From Euryarchaeota archaeon UBA13 (GTDB lineage: Archaea > Thermoplasmatota > Poseidoniia > Poseidoniales > Poseidoniaceae): a stretch of 5,078 bases of DNA. The translations under genes and the position numbers were made by a program. The notes under the pieces were generated by a model, which saw only the letters and a list, made by a program, of their open reading frames with translations, did not search any database and was not told the origin of the DNA. The stretch is taken from positions 500 through 5,577 of the forward strand of contig DAHU01000090.1 in NCBI GenBank assembly GCA_002495945.1, written 5' to 3'. Below are positions 4,629 through 5,078 of this stretch, in pieces (the stretch's first letter is position 1; each line of letters opens with the position of its first letter).

Positions 4629-5078
4629 TTACTGGATATCTCTTAGCAAACGCTCGCGCAGTGCCTCATGGAGCCACATTCCGTGGTCAAACTCAATCAA
4701 CATACCGTACGAAATTAACCCTTTTGGCGGAGAACCTGTCCACCCTGCTTGTCTCGCCAGTTCTTCCCAAGGAACCGGTTTGTCAAAATTAGCCAATACC
4801 GTCAACAAGTGCTTTTCATTTTCTGGTAATTTGAATAATATCTCATCGTCAATAAACTGCAACCAATCAACATGGACAGACTGACCGTATAATTCGAACA
4901 ACTCCAAAGCAAGTGGATGACCGCCTGTTTTCTGATAAACCGCTTCGACATCATCGCTAATTTCTAATTCCTGTAACCAATTCTCCATTTCGGTTTTTGA
5001 CAACCCTTTGAGAGACATTTCCGACACAAGATCTCGGGTATGTACGTCTCGTCGATCATAGACTGAAGGTCGTTTGCG
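4629..5078 (-). CDS. STAND/AAA-type ATPase with C-terminal winged helix, C-terminal fragment
   Basis: The last 149 residues of a protein that continues beyond the right edge; the minus-strand frame is open to base 5078, so the GTG at 5027 is not a credible start. The visible part begins with RKRPSVYDRRDVHTRDLV, which resembles the region after the sensor strand in STAND ATPases. LKGLSKTEMENWLQ follows. QKTGGHPLALELFELYG (about residues 49-65) is the GxP motif (G-x-P-L-A-L) of NB-ARC/STAND proteins. The remaining part (about 83-149) looks like a winged helix: LPENEKHLLTVLANF, WEELARQAG, then a short wing around GMLIEFDHGMWLHEALRERLL. Walker A and B motifs would be off-window. Similar archaeal ATPases are signalling or regulatory switches, but target and trigger are unknown. 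The stop lies 6 bases from the convergent thioredoxin stop. Confidence 0.65.
   Translation of the reverse strand, partial: RKRPSVYDRRDVHTRDLVSEMSLKGLSKTEMENWLQELEISDDVEAVYQKTGGHPLALELFELYGQSVHVDWLQFIDDEILFKLPENEKHLLTVLANFDKPVPWEELARQAGWTGSPPKGLISYGMLIEFDHGMWLHEALRERLLRDIQ

Noticed and set aside
1..5078. CRISPR array, tRNA/rRNA, insertion sequence, phage or toxin-antitoxin elements
   Set aside because: No regularly spaced direct repeats, cloverleaf-like segments, transposase or integrase motifs, or small paired toxin genes are visible; nearly all bases are accounted for by ordinary genes.

Overview
The window (about 43% GC by eye) is a compact stretch of a prokaryotic chromosome. It carries envelope-polysaccharide genes interleaved with thiol/iron-sulfur redox genes. 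The source is probably a free-living aquatic microbe. The archaeal-style STAND ATPase with a C-terminal winged helix, the very tight packing and the GGTGA/GTGA-type ribosome sites would fit a marine Thermoplasmatota lineage (Marine Group II, Poseidoniia). The glutaredoxin, BolA, epimerase and thioredoxin look bacterial, so this assignment is a low-to-moderate confidence inference. No 16S, tRNA or other lineage marker is present.

Layout, left to right. (1) 1-252 (+): the C-terminal end of a UDP-glucose/GDP-mannose-type nucleotide-sugar dehydrogenase, cut by the left edge. (2) 253-893 (-): a two-gene operon, a BolA-family protein followed by a monothiol (CGFS) glutaredoxin, the classic iron-sulfur trafficking partners. 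(3) 894-980: a divergent promoter region with a strong inverted repeat flanking an AT-rich core. (4) 981-2447 (+): a multi-membrane-span MOP-superfamily flippase for lipid-linked glycans. (5) 2398-4179 (-): a ribulose-phosphate 3-epimerase gene followed 18 bases later by a GT4 glycosyltransferase gene, whose 3' end overlaps the flippase gene by 50 bases in antisense. (6) 4180-4292: a second divergent promoter region. (7) 4293-4622 (+): thioredoxin. (8) 4629-5078 (-): the C-terminal part of a STAND/AAA-type ATPase with a winged-helix tail, cut by the right edge.

How the genes may work together. The dehydrogenase makes a uronic-acid nucleotide sugar, a GT4 enzyme adds a sugar to a lipid-linked glycan, and the flippase moves that glycan across the membrane. 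Together they look like the edge of a surface-glycan locus. BolA and the CGFS glutaredoxin form a cytosolic [2Fe-2S] holding and transfer pair. Thioredoxin supplies general disulfide reduction. Rpe links the pentose phosphate pathway to sugar supply.

The strands alternate in a regular way. The three convergent junctions are 0 bases, -50 bases and +6 bases, and only the two divergent gaps (87 and 113 bases) have room for promoters. I do not see a clearly new multi-gene system. The best leads are the dyad in the bolA/flippase promoter region, the histidine/glycine-rich tail on the BolA protein, the 50-base antisense coding overlap with two hairpins, and the truncated STAND protein at the right edge.
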